In this document: one piece after another, positions 28,122 to 37,126 of the stretch
Layout of the letters: each line of letters begins with the position of its first letter
Numbering within the stretch: the first letter of the stretch is position 1
NCBI GenBank assembly: GCA_020850695.1
Contig: JADZEF010000021.1
Coordinates: forward strand, 42,442 to 106,441
Direction of reading: 5' to 3'
Length of the DNA stretch: 64,000 nt
DNA from: Planctomycetaceae bacterium
GTDB taxonomy: Bacteria > Planctomycetota > Planctomycetia > Planctomycetales > Planctomycetaceae
Notes under the pieces: generated by a model
The model's input: only the letters and a program-made list of their open reading frames with translations
Databases searched by the model: none
What the model was told of the DNA's origin: nothing
Translations under genes and position numbers: made by a program

Positions 28122-29645
28122 ATGCAGGTCCGGTTGGAAGTCGCCCACCAGAAGGCGAACGTCAAACGGGTCGTCCTGAAACAGGACGCGGTCATCGGCC
28201 GCAGCGCCGATTGCAGCCTGCGGATTGCGTCGAGCCTCGTCAGCCGGCAGCACTGCAAGTTCACGATCACCGAAGAGTCGGTGAGGATCCGCGATCTCGG
28301 AAGCTCGAACGGCACGTTCGTCAACGGAACGAAGCTGGCGCCGAACCAGGACTACGAGATCGAGCCGGACAGCCAGCTGTCGGTCGGCGGCGTGATGTTC
28401 GTCGTCCGCTTCGATGCTCCGGTCGCCACCGCGCCCGCACCTGCTCCGCTGCCGACCGAGCCGCCCGGGTCGACGGTCGATCTGCCTGTCGCGCCGCGGG
28501 CTCGACGCGAGAAGAAATCGGACGAGCTGACGGCCGAGTGGAGTCCGGAGACAGCCGCTGCGGTCTCTCCCGCACTGGCCGAGACGGCGAGCTATTCGGG
28601 CCTGGCGAAGTCCATTGCCGAAGAGAAGGCGCGGCAGCAGCGGGAAGTCGAGGAACCTCGCCGCGCGGCGGACGAATCGAAAGAGGCGACCGTTGCGGCG
28701 ATGCCGGAGCAACTCGCCGAGATTTCGTCGGACGCTTCGCCGGCCGACCCCGATGGCGAGACCGCCATGGGGTTGGAGGACGCGTCTCCGGTTGTCGAGG
28801 ACGCGGTCGTTGAAGCGTTGGCAGAGTCGGACGCCGAGGTGGAACCGGTCGAAGAGCTTGAGGCGGCCGAGCTGGTGAATGAGGTTCCCGCGGCCGAGGA
28901 GATCGAGACGTTGGAGGCACTCGGCGAGACCGCGTCCGCGCCGGCCGAGGCGGTGGTGGTCGATCCGGCCATGGCCGAACAGGAGGTGGTTTCCGCTCAC
29001 GCCGGCGACGTGCTGGATGCGGGACTGCTCGACTCGACGCCGGCACCCGGCAGCCCGTTCGCCTTCGGCGAAGCGGCCGCGGGACCGGCGCCCGGGGGAT
29101 GGAGCGTCGGCGAGGAGTTCACCGAAGCCCCTGCAACGGATGCGGGAACGGTCGAGTCTCCGGCTTCTGTGGAGGAGCCGCCGAAGAAGAAGAAGCTGTT
29201 CGGGTTGTTCGGACTGTTCGGCAAGAAGGAGAAGCCCGCCGCGCCTCCGGCAGTCCCGCCGGTCGAGACCCCGGGCGCCGGCTCGGATACGGCGGTCTAC
29301 ACCGAGCTCCCGTCCGCGGCGGAACCGGTCGTGGCCCAGGCAGTTTCCGTCGATCCCGGCGCGGCAGCGGCGGTCGAGGAAGGGGCCTTCGTCACGGAAG
29401 TGGTTGAAGCGGTGGTCGTCGAGTCGATTCCCGTGTCGGGAGAGATCGAACCGTCGGCGGCCCTTGCGGCCGTGACGACAGCCGTGCCGGCCGAAGGGGT
29501 TGTGGCCGCCGGCGTCGAGGTCGATCCGTACGACACCGTCTCGGTGGCTGTTCCCATCGCCGGGGCGGCCGCTCCCCCGGCAGCCTCGCCCGCCCCGGCC
29601 GATGACGACGGCTTTGGCGATTTTCTGAAGCAGATCGGCCAGTAG
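28122..29645 (+). CDS. FHA-domain protein with long acidic low-complexity tail
   Basis: A 507-residue protein with an N-terminal FHA domain (about 1-95): VIGRSADCSLRI, SLVSRQHCKF and LGSSNGTFVNG carry the Arg, Ser, His and Asn that bind phosphothreonine. Beyond residue 100 it is mostly Ala/Glu/Pro/Val-rich and probably disordered, with a basic KKKKLFGLFGLFGKKEKP patch near 350 and a conserved-looking C-terminal DDDGFGDFLKQIGQ. FHA proteins recruit phosphorylated partners. It lies upstream of the CpaF-type ATPase, a common pairing in tad secretion loci, though no pilus genes follow. Confidence 0.85.
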   Translation: MQVRLEVAHQKANVKRVVLKQDAVIGRSADCSLRIASSLVSRQHCKFTITEESVRIRDLGSSNGTFVNGTKLAPNQDYEIEPDSQLSVGGVMFVVRFDAPVATAPAPAPLPTEPPGSTVDLPVAPRARREKKSDELTAEWSPETAAAVSPALAETASYSGLAKSIAEEKARQQREVEEPRRAADESKEATVAAMPEQLAEISSDASPADPDGETAMGLEDASPVVEDAVVEALAESDAEVEPVEELEAAELVNEVPAAEEIETLEALGETASAPAEAVVVDPAMAEQEVVSAHAGDVLDAGLLDSTPAPGSPFAFGEAAAGPAPGGWSVGEEFTEAPATDAGTVESPASVEEPPKKKKLFGLFGLFGKKEKPAAPPAVPPVETPGAGSDTAVYTELPSAAEPVVAQAVSVDPGAAAAVEEGAFVTEVVEAVVVESIPVSGEIEPSAALAAVTTAVPAEGVVAAGVEVDPYDTVSVAVPIAGAAAPPAASPAPADDDGFGDFLKQIGQ

Positions 29646-29891
29646 GCCGTTCGACTTTCGTGTCGTCTCGCCGGCCGTGGAGAGTGCCGTTGACGGAGCG
29701 GCTTTGAATCCGTTCTGATCTGTGTGGCCGTCGCGGTCGACTTCGCGGTTATGATGCGAAGATCGGACGAGGCAGCCGGTCCGGTCGCACGGCATCCGAT
29801 GTGTGGACTCCGAGGCCGTTTTCGTCGGTGTCCAGCTCATCGGGAATGGCGAACGCGATCGTGTTTGCCTCGCCGCTTGTTCCTCCGCCCG

Positions 29892-29910
29892 TCACGCTTC
29901 GCGTGACGGT
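29892..29910 (+). promoter_or_regulatory. Leader hairpin before the CpaF-type ATPase gene
   Basis: CGTCACGC, loop TTC, GCGTGACG forms a perfect 8-bp stem about 22 nt before the chosen ATG at 29933. It is positioned to affect translation or to end an upstream transcript; the function is not shown. Confidence 0.5.
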
Positions 29911-29932
29911 TCCCTTCGCTCACTGGCTCCTC

Positions 29933-31048
29933 ATGTCGACCCGCGAATCGATCTTCGAAGCGAGCCTCGATTACTTTCTGAGCCCGATCCGGCCTTATCT
30001 GCAGGACGACTCGGTCACCGAGATCATGGTGAACGGTCACGCGGAGATTTACATCGAGCGGCGTGGGCGGCTCAGCCGGGTCGATGCGGCGTTTCCGACC
30101 GAGGACGCCCTTGAGTCGGCGGTGAACAACATCGCCCAGTACGTCGGCCGGATCATCGACCGCGAGCGGCCGGTGCTCGATGCCCGCCTGCCGGACGGCT
30201 CGCGCGTGCATGCGATCATTCCGCCCGGCGCCCGCGGCGGGACGTACCTTTCCATCCGCAAGTTCAAGCGGGATATTTACGGGCTGGAGGATTTCGTCCG
30301 GCTCGACAGCCTCTCGGATGCCGGCCGCGAATTTCTCGAGCTGTGCGTGAAGCTGCGGAAGAACATCGTGGTCTCGGGAGGAACCGGGACCGGCAAGACG
30401 ACGTTCCTCAATGCGCTGTCGTCGGCGATTCCCGAAGAGGAGCGGACGATCGTCATCGAGGACAGCTCGGAGCTGCGGCTGAACCAGGAGCACTGCCTGT
30501 ACCTCGAATCGCAGCAGCCTGACTCGCACGGCAAGGGGGGACTGACGATCCGTCAATTGTTCCGGGCGTCGCTGCGAATGCGGCCCGATCGCATCATCGT
30601 GGGGGAAGTCCGCGGCGGCGAAGCGCTCGACATGGTGCAGGCGATGATCTCGGGGCACTCGGGAAGCCTGACGACCGTGCATGCGAACTCGCCGCGCGAC
30701 GCCCTGGTGCGGCTGGAGACGCTGTCGCTGATGTCGGACGTGGATATTCCGGTTTACGTGGCGCGGGCGCAGGTGGCTTCGGCCATACATCTCATCGTGC
30801 AGGTGACGCGGTTCGTCGAAGACGGCTCGCGGAAGGTGACGCGGATCACCGAGGCATTCGGCCTCGACGAGGCCAATCGCTACCAGTTCCGCGACCTGTT
30901 CGTTTCGCACCTGACGGGGACGACGCGCGAGGGCCGCCTGCTGGCCGAACTGCGAATGACGGGCGAACGGCCGACCTTCAGCGGCGATATTGCCGAGCAC
31001 GGAATGGGCGGGCACGTCCACTACACCCGCGGACTGTGGGACGAGTGA
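29933..31048 (+). CDS. CpaF/TadA-type secretion ATPase
   Basis: A 371-residue secretion ATPase of the CpaF family. Walker A is GGTGTGKTT (149-157), the Asp box [10 protein letters not shown] follows, Walker B is in [14 protein letters not shown], and the His box is TTVHANS (247-253). The N-terminal region ([15 protein letters not shown]) is the family's characteristic N-domain. Such ATPases power tight-adherence pili and related type II/IV secretion. No TadB, TadC, flp pilin or prepilin peptidase is nearby, so this copy is an orphan in the window. The FHA gene 287 bp upstream is the likely partner. The ATG at 29933 is chosen over the open frame upstream. Confidence 0.88.
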   Translation: MSTRESIFEASLDYFLSPIRPYLQDDSVTEIMVNGHAEIYIERRGRLSRVDAAFPTEDALESAVNNIAQYVGRIIDRERPVLDARLPDGSRVHAIIPPGARGGTYLSIRKFKRDIYGLEDFVRLDSLSDAGREFLELCVKLRKNIVVSGGTGTGKTTFLNALSSAIPEEERTIVIEDSSELRLNQEHCLYLESQQPDSHGKGGLTIRQLFRASLRMRPDRIIVGEVRGGEALDMVQAMISGHSGSLTTVHANSPRDALVRLETLSLMSDVDIPVYVARAQVASAIHLIVQVTRFVEDGSRKVTRITEAFGLDEANRYQFRDLFVSHLTGTTREGRLLAELRMTGERPTFSGDIAEHGMGGHVHYTRGLWDE

Positions 31049-31133
31049 GCTGTGGGACGAATGAGACGCGACGGGTGAGTCGAGGTTCTGCGTCTCTTCC
31101 CGTGGAAATGGACGTCGAGTCCCAAATCGCAAA

Positions 31134-31164
31134 GAGGCCTTCCCGCATCGCGGAAAGGCCTCTC
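31134..31164. terminator. Bidirectional terminator between convergent genes
   Basis: AGAGGCCTTCCCGC (31134-31147) pairs with GCGGAAAGGCCTCT (31151-31164) with a single mismatch and a 3-nt loop. It lies between the plus-strand CpaF gene and the minus-strand ABC operon, so it may stop transcription from both sides. There is only a weak T-run on the plus strand. Confidence 0.75.
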
Positions 31165-31205
31165 TTGTCCGGCCGATCGAGCCCCCTGTTCGGACGCCCT
31201 CTCGT

Positions 31206-32600
31206 TCAGTTCTGCTGGATGCCGTTTTCCTGGCGGAAGCGGCGTTCGATGTCGGGAACGCGGTCCTTCTGCTTATCCTCGAGCGCCTTCAGCGGGTGCT
31301 GTTCCGGCACGGGGAGATCAAGCAGGCGGAGGGCGTAGCGCCAGTAGATCATGGCCATCAGACCCTCTTCGAGAGTCAGGTCTTCGTCGACCAGCTCGAC
31401 GTAATTGGCGAGAGCCCTGGCGTAGTCGGCCATCCCCTGTTGCAGCATGTCGATCGCTTCGCGGTGCCGGCCGTCCTTGAAGAGACGCTGCCCTTCGGCG
31501 ATTTCCTGGTGGGCCTTGACGGTAATCGGCTCGCGTTCGAACTGGGCCTTGAGGCGCCAGAAGCGATAGTTCGACGTCTTCTGGTACTGGTCGACCCACT
31601 TGCGCTTGTCGGTCTCGGAGATGCTGTCCTTGCGGGCGAGCTCGCGGATGACCGAGTCGTCCGCTTCGAGAATGATGGTTCCGCCGGGGGACTCCCATTC
31701 CTCCTTGCCAAAGCCCGGCTTGCCGTTGCGGTACTTCGTGGTCCAGTCGTCGTAGGCTTCGTCCCAGGCGAGGCGCGAGCGTTCGGTGAAGGCGTTGTTG
31801 CCGCCGTCGCGCTGCAGGGCGTCGGCGTAGTCGAACTGCGAGCGGGCGGGGTACTGGCGGAAGAGCATCTTCATCATGATGTGCTGCCGCTGGCCGGCCG
31901 CTTCCGCCTCGTTGGCGCGGAAGTACCATTCCTTGGCGCAGAGGTAGTTGTCGTCGTCCTTGATGGCTCGTGAGGGGTCTCGGGCGAACTCGGGATCGGG
32001 TCCCTTGATGCCGTTCTTCGTGAACTTCGGATCCGGGTCTTCCTTGAAGTACTTGCGGAAATACTGCCACTCGTCCGAGCGGCCGACCTTCTGCCCGAGG
32101 ATGCGGCCCACGTCCCAGTAGAGTTCCGGAAGGAGCGAGTTCTGCTTGGCCCCTTCCATGGTGAACTTGCCCCCCTCCTTGACCCAGTAATAGCGGTCCT
32201 TCACCAGGTCCCATTCGGCCGAGACGTTGTAGGCGAGGTCCCATCCCTGGTAGCGCCATACCTGCAGGTAATGGGGCTGCAGCAGGATGATCGACTTGGC
32301 GGCGGCCCGCATCTTGGGCCAGTCCTTCTTCGTTTTGAAGTCGTCGTGCTCGAGCCACAGGACGTTGGTGGCCACGCCCCGCATCCCCAGCAACACGAGG
32401 TTCATCGTGGCGCTCGACGGATCGACGTCGCCGAGCGTCGTCTCGCCCAGCTTGTGCTTGTTCCGAAGCTGGGCGAGGACGCCGCCGGAGCTGGTCTGCG
32501 CCGAGTCGGCCGGACGACCCAGCCAGATGACCGGGATGAGCAGCAGGACGATGAGGCCCAGGTAAACGAGCTTGCGGTTCTGCGAACTGAGACGGTTCAT
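31206..32600 (-). CDS. Membrane-anchored protein of the ABC operon, unknown family
   Basis: A 464-residue protein with one N-terminal membrane helix (about 10-27, [18 protein letters not shown]), leaving the rest on the extracytoplasmic side. The body is rich in aromatic and charged residues; the C-terminal part (about 340-430: [22 protein letters not shown]) resembles TPR-like helical hairpins. I do not recognise a family by name. Its ATG overlaps the permease stop codon (ATGA), so it is translationally coupled to the ABC transporter and is probably a dedicated accessory or assembly component. Confidence 0.78.
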   Translation of the reverse strand: MNRLSSQNRKLVYLGLIVLLLIPVIWLGRPADSAQTSSGGVLAQLRNKHKLGETTLGDVDPSSATMNLVLLGMRGVATNVLWLEHDDFKTKKDWPKMRAAAKSIILLQPHYLQVWRYQGWDLAYNVSAEWDLVKDRYYWVKEGGKFTMEGAKQNSLLPELYWDVGRILGQKVGRSDEWQYFRKYFKEDPDPKFTKNGIKGPDPEFARDPSRAIKDDDNYLCAKEWYFRANEAEAAGQRQHIMMKMLFRQYPARSQFDYADALQRDGGNNAFTERSRLAWDEAYDDWTTKYRNGKPGFGKEEWESPGGTIILEADDSVIRELARKDSISETDKRKWVDQYQKTSNYRFWRLKAQFEREPITVKAHQEIAEGQRLFKDGRHREAIDMLQQGMADYARALANYVELVDEDLTLEEGLMAMIYWRYALRLLDLPVPEQHPLKALEDKQKDRVPDIERRFRQENGIQQN

Positions 32601-34249
32601 TTGGATTCCAGCTCCCGCAGCTTGAGACTGTAGTAAGCCAGGAGGAGGCACGGGAACGCGAACGCGGCCAGCGAGAGAATCGCCGGAAGGAGTGCGGAGT
32701 CGTACGGGGGCACGGGCTCCGTGAACGGGACATCGAAGCCGTTGGCCACGTACTCGGACATGGTGAAGCGGTCGAAGTTGGGGACGATCTGCGAGACGAC
32801 GCGGAGCCCGAAGAACGGGATCTTGTCGATCTGCTTGATGATGCGGTTGCGGGCCGTCGGGTCGAGTTCGACCATCGGGTTCTTGTGGTCGTAGATGCGG
32901 ATCATCGACTCGATGGCTCCGCCTCCCTGCACCGAGCCCTTCACGAGCTGGTCGAGGAAGCTGTGGAACCAGCTGCCGAGGATCAGCAGGAAGAACGTCA
33001 GGATCATCGCGACGGGGCCTTTGACGAACGTGCTGGCCGTCACGCCCAGGACGACGATCAGGGCCATCATCAGCCAGATGCCGGCGATCGACTTGAAGTA
33101 TCCCGAGGCGAACGGAAGGTCCGGCTTGCGGATGAAGAGGTCGGGCTGGGCCATGCCGATGAACTGGTTGGCGTCGAGGCAGCGGACCTCCATCGTCAGA
33201 GTGCCGTCCGAAGCCAGGTCGTCGAACAGGTCGATCGTCTTTTTCGTCTTGCTGGCGTCATCGTCGTACGTGAGCTTGCGGTCGATCAATGTCACGACGT
33301 TGCCGAATTCGCTGAGCTCGAACGGCTTGAGGGGAATCGCCAGCTTCTTCGCCGCGTTGACCAGAGTGATCTGGGCCAGCAGCGAACGGTTCATGTTCCC
33401 TTTGTAGGTGCGGAACGCCTGGAACCGCGATTCGACCCGCAACCGTTCGACCGGCTCCTTGCCCGCTTCCTGCACTTCGACCATGTCGGCCGGCGTCAGA
33501 TTGTTGAAGGTCCAGATCGCGCGGCCCCGGGTCGCCCCTTCGACGTAGCCGCGGAATTCCCAGATGTCGCCGGTGTTGATGCCCTTCGTGGCTTCATTCC
33601 CTTCACGGTCCTTCCACTTCAAGGCGCCGTAAACGGGGACGCGGCAGATCAACTGCGACTGGGCCGATTCCGGCACCTGCCGCACGAGCCAGACGTAGCC
33701 AAAGAGGCTCATCACCACCAGGACCATCGTTCCCACGGCGATGAATCCCAGCATGCGTCCCAGCACCACTTCGTTGCGGCGGGCCGGCTTGGTCACGACG
33801 GTATGCAGCGACCGGGCCTTGATGTCCTCGGGAAGCCCCCAGCACGAGAGGAGAAGCACCACCGGCAGAATCAGCCATTGAATGGCCGTGAGCACGAACG
33901 AGACGTAGACCTTCACCTGGAGTTCGGGGCGGTCGTTGGACTGGGTGAGGAACCACCCGCCGAACAGGAACAGGATGCCGAACACGACGAAGACCAGCAG
34001 CGCCTTGCGGCGGATGGCTTCGCGGACGGTGAGCATCGTCAGGGCCCCGACACGACGGGGCGAGATGCCGAGGAAATCCTTCGAGCCTTCGACGATCTCG
34101 CGGCCGACCTCGTTGGGCCCGTTGGTTCCGTAGAGGGCGAAGGATCGAATGAAGGCGAACAGCAGGGCGATTGATGCGCCGACGCCGAGAATGAGCAGCC
34201 ACTGAAGCGCCGCGGACTTCAGATCGAAAGCGACGTATTCCGGAAGCAT
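32597..34249 (-). CDS. ABC-2 type transporter permease
   Basis: A 550-residue integral membrane permease. Hydrophobic helices are at about 15-37, 83-102, 116-137, 166-189, 388-406, 412-428 and 522-545. A large domain (about 195-385) lies between the fourth and fifth helices, probably outside the cytoplasm; [22 protein letters not shown] is typical of ABC-2 permeases of the gliding/NatB type. It starts 4 bp after the ATPase gene and overlaps the next gene by 4 bp, so the three proteins very likely form one exporter. The cargo is unknown. Confidence 0.85.
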   Translation of the reverse strand: MLPEYVAFDLKSAALQWLLILGVGASIALLFAFIRSFALYGTNGPNEVGREIVEGSKDFLGISPRRVGALTMLTVREAIRRKALLVFVVFGILFLFGGWFLTQSNDRPELQVKVYVSFVLTAIQWLILPVVLLLSCWGLPEDIKARSLHTVVTKPARRNEVVLGRMLGFIAVGTMVLVVMSLFGYVWLVRQVPESAQSQLICRVPVYGALKWKDREGNEATKGINTGDIWEFRGYVEGATRGRAIWTFNNLTPADMVEVQEAGKEPVERLRVESRFQAFRTYKGNMNRSLLAQITLVNAAKKLAIPLKPFELSEFGNVVTLIDRKLTYDDDASKTKKTIDLFDDLASDGTLTMEVRCLDANQFIGMAQPDLFIRKPDLPFASGYFKSIAGIWLMMALIVVLGVTASTFVKGPVAMILTFFLLILGSWFHSFLDQLVKGSVQGGGAIESMIRIYDHKNPMVELDPTARNRIIKQIDKIPFFGLRVVSQIVPNFDRFTMSEYVANGFDVPFTEPVPPYDSALLPAILSLAAFAFPCLLLAYYSLKLRELESK

Positions 34250-34252
34250 GGA

Positions 34253-35158
34253 TCAGGCCCCTTTCGCATCGACGGCGGGGCTGTCCATGAAGCGGCGGCC
34301 GGGACGCTCGCGGCTTTCGTGGACGACCTTGAGGAACAGGTCTTCGAGGCTGGCGGTCGGGTGGTCGACTCCGTCCACCTTCGCTCCGTGGCGGGCGATG
34401 ACCCCTTCGATCTCGCGGATCGCCTCGGGGCTGAGCCGCGACGTGCGGATCTGCGTGATGTCCTGTTCCTTCAGCAGTTCATCGACTTTGCCGAGAACCT
34501 TCAGTTCGCCCTGGTAGAGGATCGCGATGCGGTCGCAGACGTCCTGGACGTCGGCCAGGAAGTGGCTGCACATCAGGACCGTCTTCCCCTGGTCCTTGAG
34601 CTTGAGGATGAGGTCCTTCATTTCCCGCGAGCCGATGGGGTCGAGACCGCTCGTCGGTTCGTCGAGCATGACCAGCTCGGGCTCGTTGATGAGCGCCTGA
34701 GCGAGGCCGATGCGGCGGGTCATCCCCTTCGAGTATTCCTTCAACTGCCGGCGGCGGGCGCCTTGCAGGCCGACCAGCTCGATCAGCTTGTTGGCCCGCT
34801 CCTTGCGGGTGGCGGCCGGCATGTCGAACAGGCGGCCGTAGAAGTCGAGCGTTTCTTCGGCGTTCAGGAAGCGGTAGAGGTACGACTCTTCCGGCAGGTA
34901 GCCGATCCGTTCGTTCTTCGAGACGTCCGAGGCGGGCTTGCCGAACATGCTGATCTCCCCTTCGGTGGGGAACAGCAGCCCGAGCAGCAGCTTGAGCGTG
35001 GTCGTCTTGCCCGAGCCGTTGGGACCGAGGAGCCCGAACACCTCTCCTTTGTGGATGTCGAGGCTGAGCGAGTTGAGCGCCCGGACTTTCTTTCGCCCCC
35101 AGAAGTCGCGATAGATTTTCGAGAGGTTGCGGATCTGAATGACTGGCTCGGCCGGCAT
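34253..35158 (-). CDS. ABC transporter ATP-binding protein
   Basis: A 301-residue nucleotide-binding subunit. Walker A is GPNGSGKTT, the Q-loop is in [11 protein letters not shown], the signature is degenerate (EYSKGM in place of LSGGQ, as in the drug/gliding exporter class), Walker B is [13 protein letters not shown] and the switch histidine is in CSHFL. It hydrolyses ATP for the permease encoded 3 bp downstream (32597-34249). The ATG at 35158 starts the ABC fold; upstream frame has no ABC features. Its promoter should lie in 35159-35526. Confidence 0.92.
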   Translation of the reverse strand: MPAEPVIQIRNLSKIYRDFWGRKKVRALNSLSLDIHKGEVFGLLGPNGSGKTTTLKLLLGLLFPTEGEISMFGKPASDVSKNERIGYLPEESYLYRFLNAEETLDFYGRLFDMPAATRKERANKLIELVGLQGARRRQLKEYSKGMTRRIGLAQALINEPELVMLDEPTSGLDPIGSREMKDLILKLKDQGKTVLMCSHFLADVQDVCDRIAILYQGELKVLGKVDELLKEQDITQIRTSRLSPEAIREIEGVIARHGAKVDGVDHPTASLEDLFLKVVHESRERPGRRFMDSPAVDAKGA

Positions 35159-35526
35159 TACTGCCTCTTGCCCGACGCGGGGCGCGAAAAGGGAACTGCG
35201 GGTGAAGGAAGGAAATAACGCGAAGAAAATAACAATGCGACGGATCCCCCGCACAGGGCGTTGATCCGATCGCAGCAGAAGACACTGTGTGCCGGCAGGC
35301 TGAGCCAGGCCGCGGAGAGACCCAATCAAAGAATGACGAAAAGGACTCTCCGCATCAGCCGCTACGCGTGGCGGGCGTTGCGATGATGGAAAAAAATCGC
35401 GTCGGTCGATCGTTCGTCCGGCGCGACCGTCAATCTCGCCCAATAGACTCTATGCAGCGGCCCTGCCCCTTTTCAAGCGATCGCCCGAACTGACGGCAAT
35501 TGTGAAAGTTACATCAATTCGGGGCC
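35159..35526. other. Intergenic region upstream of ABC operon
   Basis: 368 bp between two minus-strand genes. No protein family is evident in any frame. It likely holds the ABC operon promoter. Several AT-rich words occur (AAGGAAATAACG, AAAAAATCGC), but I see no clear promoter box pair. Confidence 0.5.
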
Positions 35527-35826
35527 TCAGGGCTTCTCGCTGAGATCGCACCCGCACACCATCTGCCCGCAGCCGGGGCATCCTTGACCATACTTCTGCC
35601 GGACCGCCGCATCGAGGTCGACTCCCGCCACGTTCGCGATGGTCGCCAGCCACGCCAGGACGTCGGCGAACTCGGCCGCAAGCTCTTCGTGCGTCCCCTC
35701 GCGCAGGGCCGACGCCAGCTCGCCGACCTCTTCCATCAGCCACATGAACGTCCCCTCGACGCCTCGGGCGGCGTCCTTGGACGAATACATCCGGGCGATC
35801 AATGATTGCAGCTCGGTCAGTGTCAT
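35527..35826 (-). CDS. MazG-like nucleotide pyrophosphohydrolase
   Basis: A 99-residue protein with the single-domain MazG/dUTPase-like motif: MEEVGELASALREG and EFADVLAWLATIAN give the E-E-x-x-E ... E-x-x-D metal-binding arrangement. It probably hydrolyses a non-canonical nucleoside triphosphate to the monophosphate. A C-terminal GCPGCGQMVCGC tail adds four cysteines that may bind zinc, a small-scale addition worth noting. The ATG at 35826 begins the domain; the open frame further upstream does not look coding. It diverges from the TIM-barrel gene. Confidence 0.82.
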   Translation of the reverse strand: MTLTELQSLIARMYSSKDAARGVEGTFMWLMEEVGELASALREGTHEELAAEFADVLAWLATIANVAGVDLDAAVRQKYGQGCPGCGQMVCGCDLSEKP

Positions 35827-35985
35827 GGGCGGCGCGTGGATCTGCGAAAAGACAGTGGAGAAGGTGCTGAGATCGCGGTCGAGCCCCACAATAACCGATC
35901 GCGACCCACTCGGCACGGGGCAAGGAGTGCGGTATACCAGCGGCATCGAGGATGGTTCATTCTCTCGCTTCGAGGGGACCGCCGC

Positions 35986-36978
35986 ATGCAATTCGATGAT
36001 TCGATGACTCGACGTTCCTGGTTGCAGCGCAGTCTGTGCGGGACGATCGCGGGCGCTTCGCTTGCGAACACCTTCAGCGGGCGTGGCCCGTGCCATGCTC
36101 TCGCCGACGACGATTCGAAGCCTGCGGCCGCGCCAGTCACCTTCGGGTTCAGTCTCTACGGGATGCGGGCCCTGCCGCTCGACCACGCGTTGAAAGCCTG
36201 TGAGGAGATCGGATACGACGCGGTCGAACTCGTCGCCAACGACGGCTGGCCCTGCGATCCCGCAAGACTTTCCACGGCCGCCCGCACCACGCTGCGTGGG
36301 CAACTCGTCGACCATCGCCTCGCGCTGACGTCGATCATGGAGAACCTGAACGCCCTCGCGGACGATGCGGGGCATCGCAAGAATCTCGACCGACTGAAGG
36401 CCGCAGCCGATCTCGGCCATGAGCTTTCACCCAGGTCGCCGCCGGTGGTGGAGACGATCCTCGGAGGGAAGCCCGATCAGTGGAATGCGGTGAAGGGGAC
36501 GATGGCATCGCGACTGGCCGAGTGGGCCCGGGTTGCCGAATCCGCGAAGACCGTCGTGACAGTCAAGCCGCACGTGGCGGGGGCGTTGCATACTCCCGAC
36601 GATGCGCTGTGGCTGGTGGAGGAAGTGGCGAGTCCCTGGCTGCGGCTGGTGTATGATTTCAGCCACTATCGGCTGCGGGGACTCGACCTGAGGAAGTCGC
36701 TCGAGATGCTCCTTCCGCAGACCGCGTTCATCCACATCAAGGATGCGAAGGGGACGCCCGCCTCATTTAACTTCTTGCTCCCCGGCGAAGGAGATACCGA
36801 CTACGCGACCCACTTTGACATTCTGAAGAAGTCCGGATGGAAGGGAAGCGTGGTCGTCGAGGTGAGCGGGCAGATCTTCTCCAAGCCGGGTTACGACCCG
36901 CGGCAGGCCGCCCGCAGCAGCTATGAGCGCATCGCCCCCGTCATGAAGCAGTCTGGACTTCGTGCTGGTCGGGGCTGA
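35986..36978 (+). CDS. Sugar-phosphate isomerase/epimerase-like TIM-barrel protein
   Basis: A 330-residue protein with a probable twin-arginine export signal (MTRRSWLQRSLCGTIAGA) followed by an AP-endonuclease-2/xylose-isomerase-like barrel: GYDAVELVANDGWP, VKPHVAGALHTPDDALWLVEE, LVYDFSHY, TAFIHIKDAKG and VVVEVSGQ give the metal-binding Glu/His/Asp residues in order. Most family members are sugar isomerases, epimerases or nucleases; secretion and context do not name a substrate. The ATG at 35986 has GAGGGG about 10 nt upstream; an ATG at 36004 is the alternative. Confidence 0.82.
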   Translation: MQFDDSMTRRSWLQRSLCGTIAGASLANTFSGRGPCHALADDDSKPAAAPVTFGFSLYGMRALPLDHALKACEEIGYDAVELVANDGWPCDPARLSTAARTTLRGQLVDHRLALTSIMENLNALADDAGHRKNLDRLKAAADLGHELSPRSPPVVETILGGKPDQWNAVKGTMASRLAEWARVAESAKTVVTVKPHVAGALHTPDDALWLVEEVASPWLRLVYDFSHYRLRGLDLRKSLEMLLPQTAFIHIKDAKGTPASFNFLLPGEGDTDYATHFDILKKSGWKGSVVVEVSGQIFSKPGYDPRQAARSSYERIAPVMKQSGLRAGRG

Positions 36979-37126
36979 ATTCTCCTGAGACCGCCGGATT
37001 GCGGGAATTCTTGAGCGGCCGGGCGCATCTCAGTTCACGCGGCTGCGATCGCGGCCGCCTGTCACAACGCTGTTGCGTCAGCCGAAAGCAATTGGCTGCA
37101 AGGGGTTTGCAGGCCGGAGGTGTGTG

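Noticed and set aside
32885..34174. 429-codon plus-strand frame
   Set aside because: Antisense of the ABC permease; composition typical of a shadow.
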